From NCBI RefSeq assembly GCF_000269985.1, contig NC_016109.1:806001-870000 (forward strand): a DNA stretch of 64,000 nt, given 5' to 3'. The notes beneath the pieces were generated by a model. That model saw only the letters and a list, made by a program, of their open reading frames with translations. It searched no databases and was not told where the DNA came from. The position numbers and the translations under genes were made by a program. Source of the stretch: Kitasatospora setae KM-6054. GTDB taxonomy: Bacteria > Actinomycetota > Actinomycetes > Streptomycetales > Streptomycetaceae. This document shows, piece after piece, positions 62,363 through 64,000 of the stretch; within the stretch, counting starts at the first letter, position 1, and every line of letters starts with the position of its first letter.

Positions 62363-62851
62363 ATGGAAACCGACGAGGTCATGCTGGCTGTCCGGCTCAC
62401 CACCGCGGAGCGGACGCTGCTGCGGCGGCTGGCGCGCGGACACCGGGGCGACGTGTCCGAGGTGGTCGCGGACGCGCTGCTGGACGTCCTGCCGATGCTG
62501 CTCACACCACCGGGCCGCGAAGACCAATTTCCTTGGCATACAAGCAAGTTCACCGCCCCGCCGAGCCCGTTCGCCCCGTGCGCGGTGACGGTCTGGCTGC
62601 CGCCGGAGCTCGCCGAACTGCTGCCCGCGCTCGCCGCCCGGCTGGCCGGACGGGCGGCCGCCACGGGCTCCCCCGCGCCGCTCACCCCGTGCGCCGCGCT
62701 GGGCACCGCCCTGCGGCTCTGGCTGCGACAGGACCCGGAGCGCCTGGCCGCCGGCCTGCACGCACTGCACTGCGGCGCCGCACACGCGCACCCCCACGCG
62801 CAGCCGCAGCCGCACCCGGCATCCGTACGGCAGCGGCCCGTCGCGGCCTGA
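62363..62851 (+). CDS. Protein of unknown function with a regulator-like N-terminus
   Basis: 162 residues from ATG. METDEVMLAVRLTTAERTLLRRLARGHRGDVSEVVADALLDVLP resembles a short helix-rich DNA-binding or dimerisation unit (ribbon-helix-helix-like). The middle (CAVTVWLPPELAELLPALAARLAGRAAATG) is repeated helical, and the end (HCGAAHAHPHAQPQPHPASV) is His/Pro-rich, possibly metal-binding. Weak GGGAAGG precedes the ATG. It lies between the beta-glucosidase promoter region and the next membrane protein. I do not recognise a family. Confidence 0.5.
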   Translation: METDEVMLAVRLTTAERTLLRRLARGHRGDVSEVVADALLDVLPMLLTPPGREDQFPWHTSKFTAPPSPFAPCAVTVWLPPELAELLPALAARLAGRAAATGSPAPLTPCAALGTALRLWLRQDPERLAAGLHALHCGAAHAHPHAQPQPHPASVRQRPVAA

Positions 62852-63235
62852 TCCGCCCGTCACGGGCCTGATCCGCCCGTCACGGCCAGGACCGCTCGCC
62901 GGACATGCCGTCAGCCCGTCAGGCCCCCGCCGAGCAGGGCCTTTCGGCGCCGGAGCGGGGGCGGGAGCGGGGCCGTCGGGCCGCTGCCGGCGGGACCATC
63001 GGCCCTGGGGCGGCGGGCCGGCGGCGGACCACCATGGAGCGCCACCGCTCGGCGGGGTGGTGCCGCTCTCCCCGGACGCCTCCCCCGCCGGGCGGTCCGG
63101 CACGCGCCGCCGGGCGGGGCCCGAGTCGCCCCCGGGCGGCGCGCACCCGGTGGACACCGCCCCGGCCCGCCACGACCTGCCGGTGCGCCGCCGACGCTCC
63201 CCTTCCCGCACGGACCGACCGGAGGTCGAACCGCC
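62852..63235. other. Gene-free stretch with a short direct repeat
   Basis: 384 bp. ctgatccgcccgtcacgg occurs twice about 20 bases apart near 62849-62887 and may be part of a terminator. The rest is GC-rich; a weak start-side region for the next gene is near 63200. No other gene seen. Confidence 0.5.
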
Positions 63236-63793
63236 ATGGCCCACCCCGTCCTCGCCCTCGGCACCGCCGCGCTGACCGCCACCGGCAGTGCCTGGTCCCT
63301 GCCCGCCTTGCCCGCCCTGCTCGACCTGCGGGCCGGACCGGACCGGCCGCGCGCCGCCCGCCTCACCGCTGCCGGCTGCCTCGCCTGGTGGGGCGCCCTG
63401 GCCGCGACCGCCCTGCTGCTCACCACCCCGCTGCCCTGGCCCGTCCCGCTCGGCGCCGCGCTGACCGGCACGCTCGGCGCCCTCGCGCTGCGCGCCGCCG
63501 CCGGCGCGGAACGCCGCGCCGCGCGCCGCGAACAGGCACGGCTCTGGGGCGCGCCGGGGCCCGCCCTCCCGTGCGCCCTCCCGTACGAGCTGCCGGCCGC
63601 CGTCCCGCCCCGGCACGCCCCGGCGGTGGGCTGGCTCACCACCGGACTGGCCGCCGTCGCGGCGGGGGCGGCCGCGACGCTGCTGGCCGGGCGGCCGGGA
63701 CCGGCCGGGTCGGCGGTGCTGACGGTCGCCGCCTCGGCGGGGCTGTGCCTGCTGATCGTGCTGGTCGCGCTGCACCGCCCCGGCCCCCGCTGA
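63236..63793 (+). CDS. Membrane protein of unknown function
   Basis: 185 residues from ATG with CGGAGG eight bases upstream. Hydrophobic segments at ~4-30, ~45-65, ~70-85, ~130-150 and ~160-178 indicate five membrane passes; the loops are Arg/Ala-rich (AERRAARREQARLWG). The 42-bp spacer to the next gene suggests co-transcription. No family recognised. Confidence 0.6.
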   Translation: MAHPVLALGTAALTATGSAWSLPALPALLDLRAGPDRPRAARLTAAGCLAWWGALAATALLLTTPLPWPVPLGAALTGTLGALALRAAAGAERRAARREQARLWGAPGPALPCALPYELPAAVPPRHAPAVGWLTTGLAAVAAGAAATLLAGRPGPAGSAVLTVAASAGLCLLIVLVALHRPGPR

Positions 63794-63835
63794 CCCCGCT
63801 GACCGCCGCCCGCCGCCACGCCCGAGGAGCCCGCC

Positions 63836-64000
63836 ATGCCCGCCTCCCCCTCCGCCTCCCCCGCCGCCCCTCCCCTCCCCGGGGACGCGCTCGCGCTCGC
63901 CCGGGCCCGGGTCGCCGCCGCCGCTGCCGCTGCCGCGCGGGACGCCTCCGCGCTGGTCGAGGCCGTGCGGGTCCGCCTCACCGCCGCGCCCGGACGCGTC
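63836..64000 (+). CDS. Partial gene at the window end, unknown function
   Basis: ATG 63836 with GAGGAG seven bases upstream starts MPASPSASPAAPPLPGDALALARARVAAAAAAAARDASALVEAVRVRLTAAPGRV and continues beyond the window. The first ~15 residues are Pro/Ser-rich; then a highly charged Ala-rich helix. The preceding membrane-protein gene ends 42 bases upstream, consistent with a shared operon. Too little is visible to name it. Confidence 0.55.
   Translation, partial: MPASPSASPAAPPLPGDALALARARVAAAAAAAARDASALVEAVRVRLTAAPGRV

Overview
The window is very GC-rich (third codon positions almost all G or C). It carries families typical of filamentous actinomycetes: SpoIIE phosphatases with ANTAR, GAF or REC domains, LLM flavin oxidoreductases, DUF427, DUF3040 and DUF6328 proteins, and many small secreted proteins. 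It looks like a chromosomal segment of a Streptomycetaceae member (Streptomyces or Kitasatospora), probably from an accessory arm, because conserved housekeeping genes are scarce. I found no rRNA, tRNA, CRISPR array, intact insertion sequence or phage module.

Layout. 1-5.9 kb: a truncated NarL-type response regulator and its sensor kinase (minus strand), then two secreted proteins, the second a large multidomain beta-sandwich/hydrolase-like protein ended by a strong terminator. 5.9-7.2 kb: a decay zone with two gene remnants (enolase superfamily and short-chain dehydrogenase) around a small membrane protein. 7.2-10.5 kb: DUF6328, a HAD phosphatase, two small proteins and an AI-2E-type permease. 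10.6-15.8 kb: a tightly packed run of DDAH-like hydrolase, heme-oxygenase-like diiron protein, flavin reductase, GCS2/YbdK ligase, HemK-like methyltransferase, CDGSH protein and a small acidic protein. 15.9-19.9 kb: a SpoIIE phosphatase, a DJ-1/PfpI protein and DUF427. 19.9-24.3 kb: MerR, an MFS pump and two LLM monooxygenases. 24.3-29.9 kb: a secreted peptide, AraC, an ArsR-like regulator with SRPBCC protein, a RibD-like reductase and a SulP transporter.

30.4-34.4 kb: a rifamycin-type monooxygenase (Rox-like) with a rifamycin-associated element (RAE)-like inverted repeat upstream, then an MFS/SpoIIE fusion. 34.5-39 kb: a HAD-like protein, a sortase-anchored repeat protein broken by a one-base shift in a G tract, and a YoaK-type protein. 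39-41.4 kb: four tandem small secreted proteins of one family, behind promoters with DasR-like palindromes. 41.5-50 kb: a membrane protein, HAD hydrolase, beta-carbonic anhydrase, old yellow enzyme, thiolase/TetR pair and MHS transporter. 50.1-55.1 kb: a P450, then a two-gene operon matching the CreE/CreD aspartate-nitrosuccinate pathway, which releases nitrous acid. 55.1-60.5 kb: a Ser/Thr kinase and a three-protein phosphorelay (CHASE3 kinase, REC-SpoIIE, HTH-REC). 60.7-64 kb: a GH1 beta-glucosidase with a perfect operator and three poorly known genes, the last cut by the window end.

The best leads are the orphan nitrous-acid cassette (51.6-55.1 kb), the tandem secreted-protein family with its shared promoter motif (39.2-41.4 kb), the diiron/CDGSH/ligase operon (11.5-15.8 kb) and the RAE-like site upstream of the Rox gene. 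Functions come from motifs and family knowledge read by eye; no database search was run.
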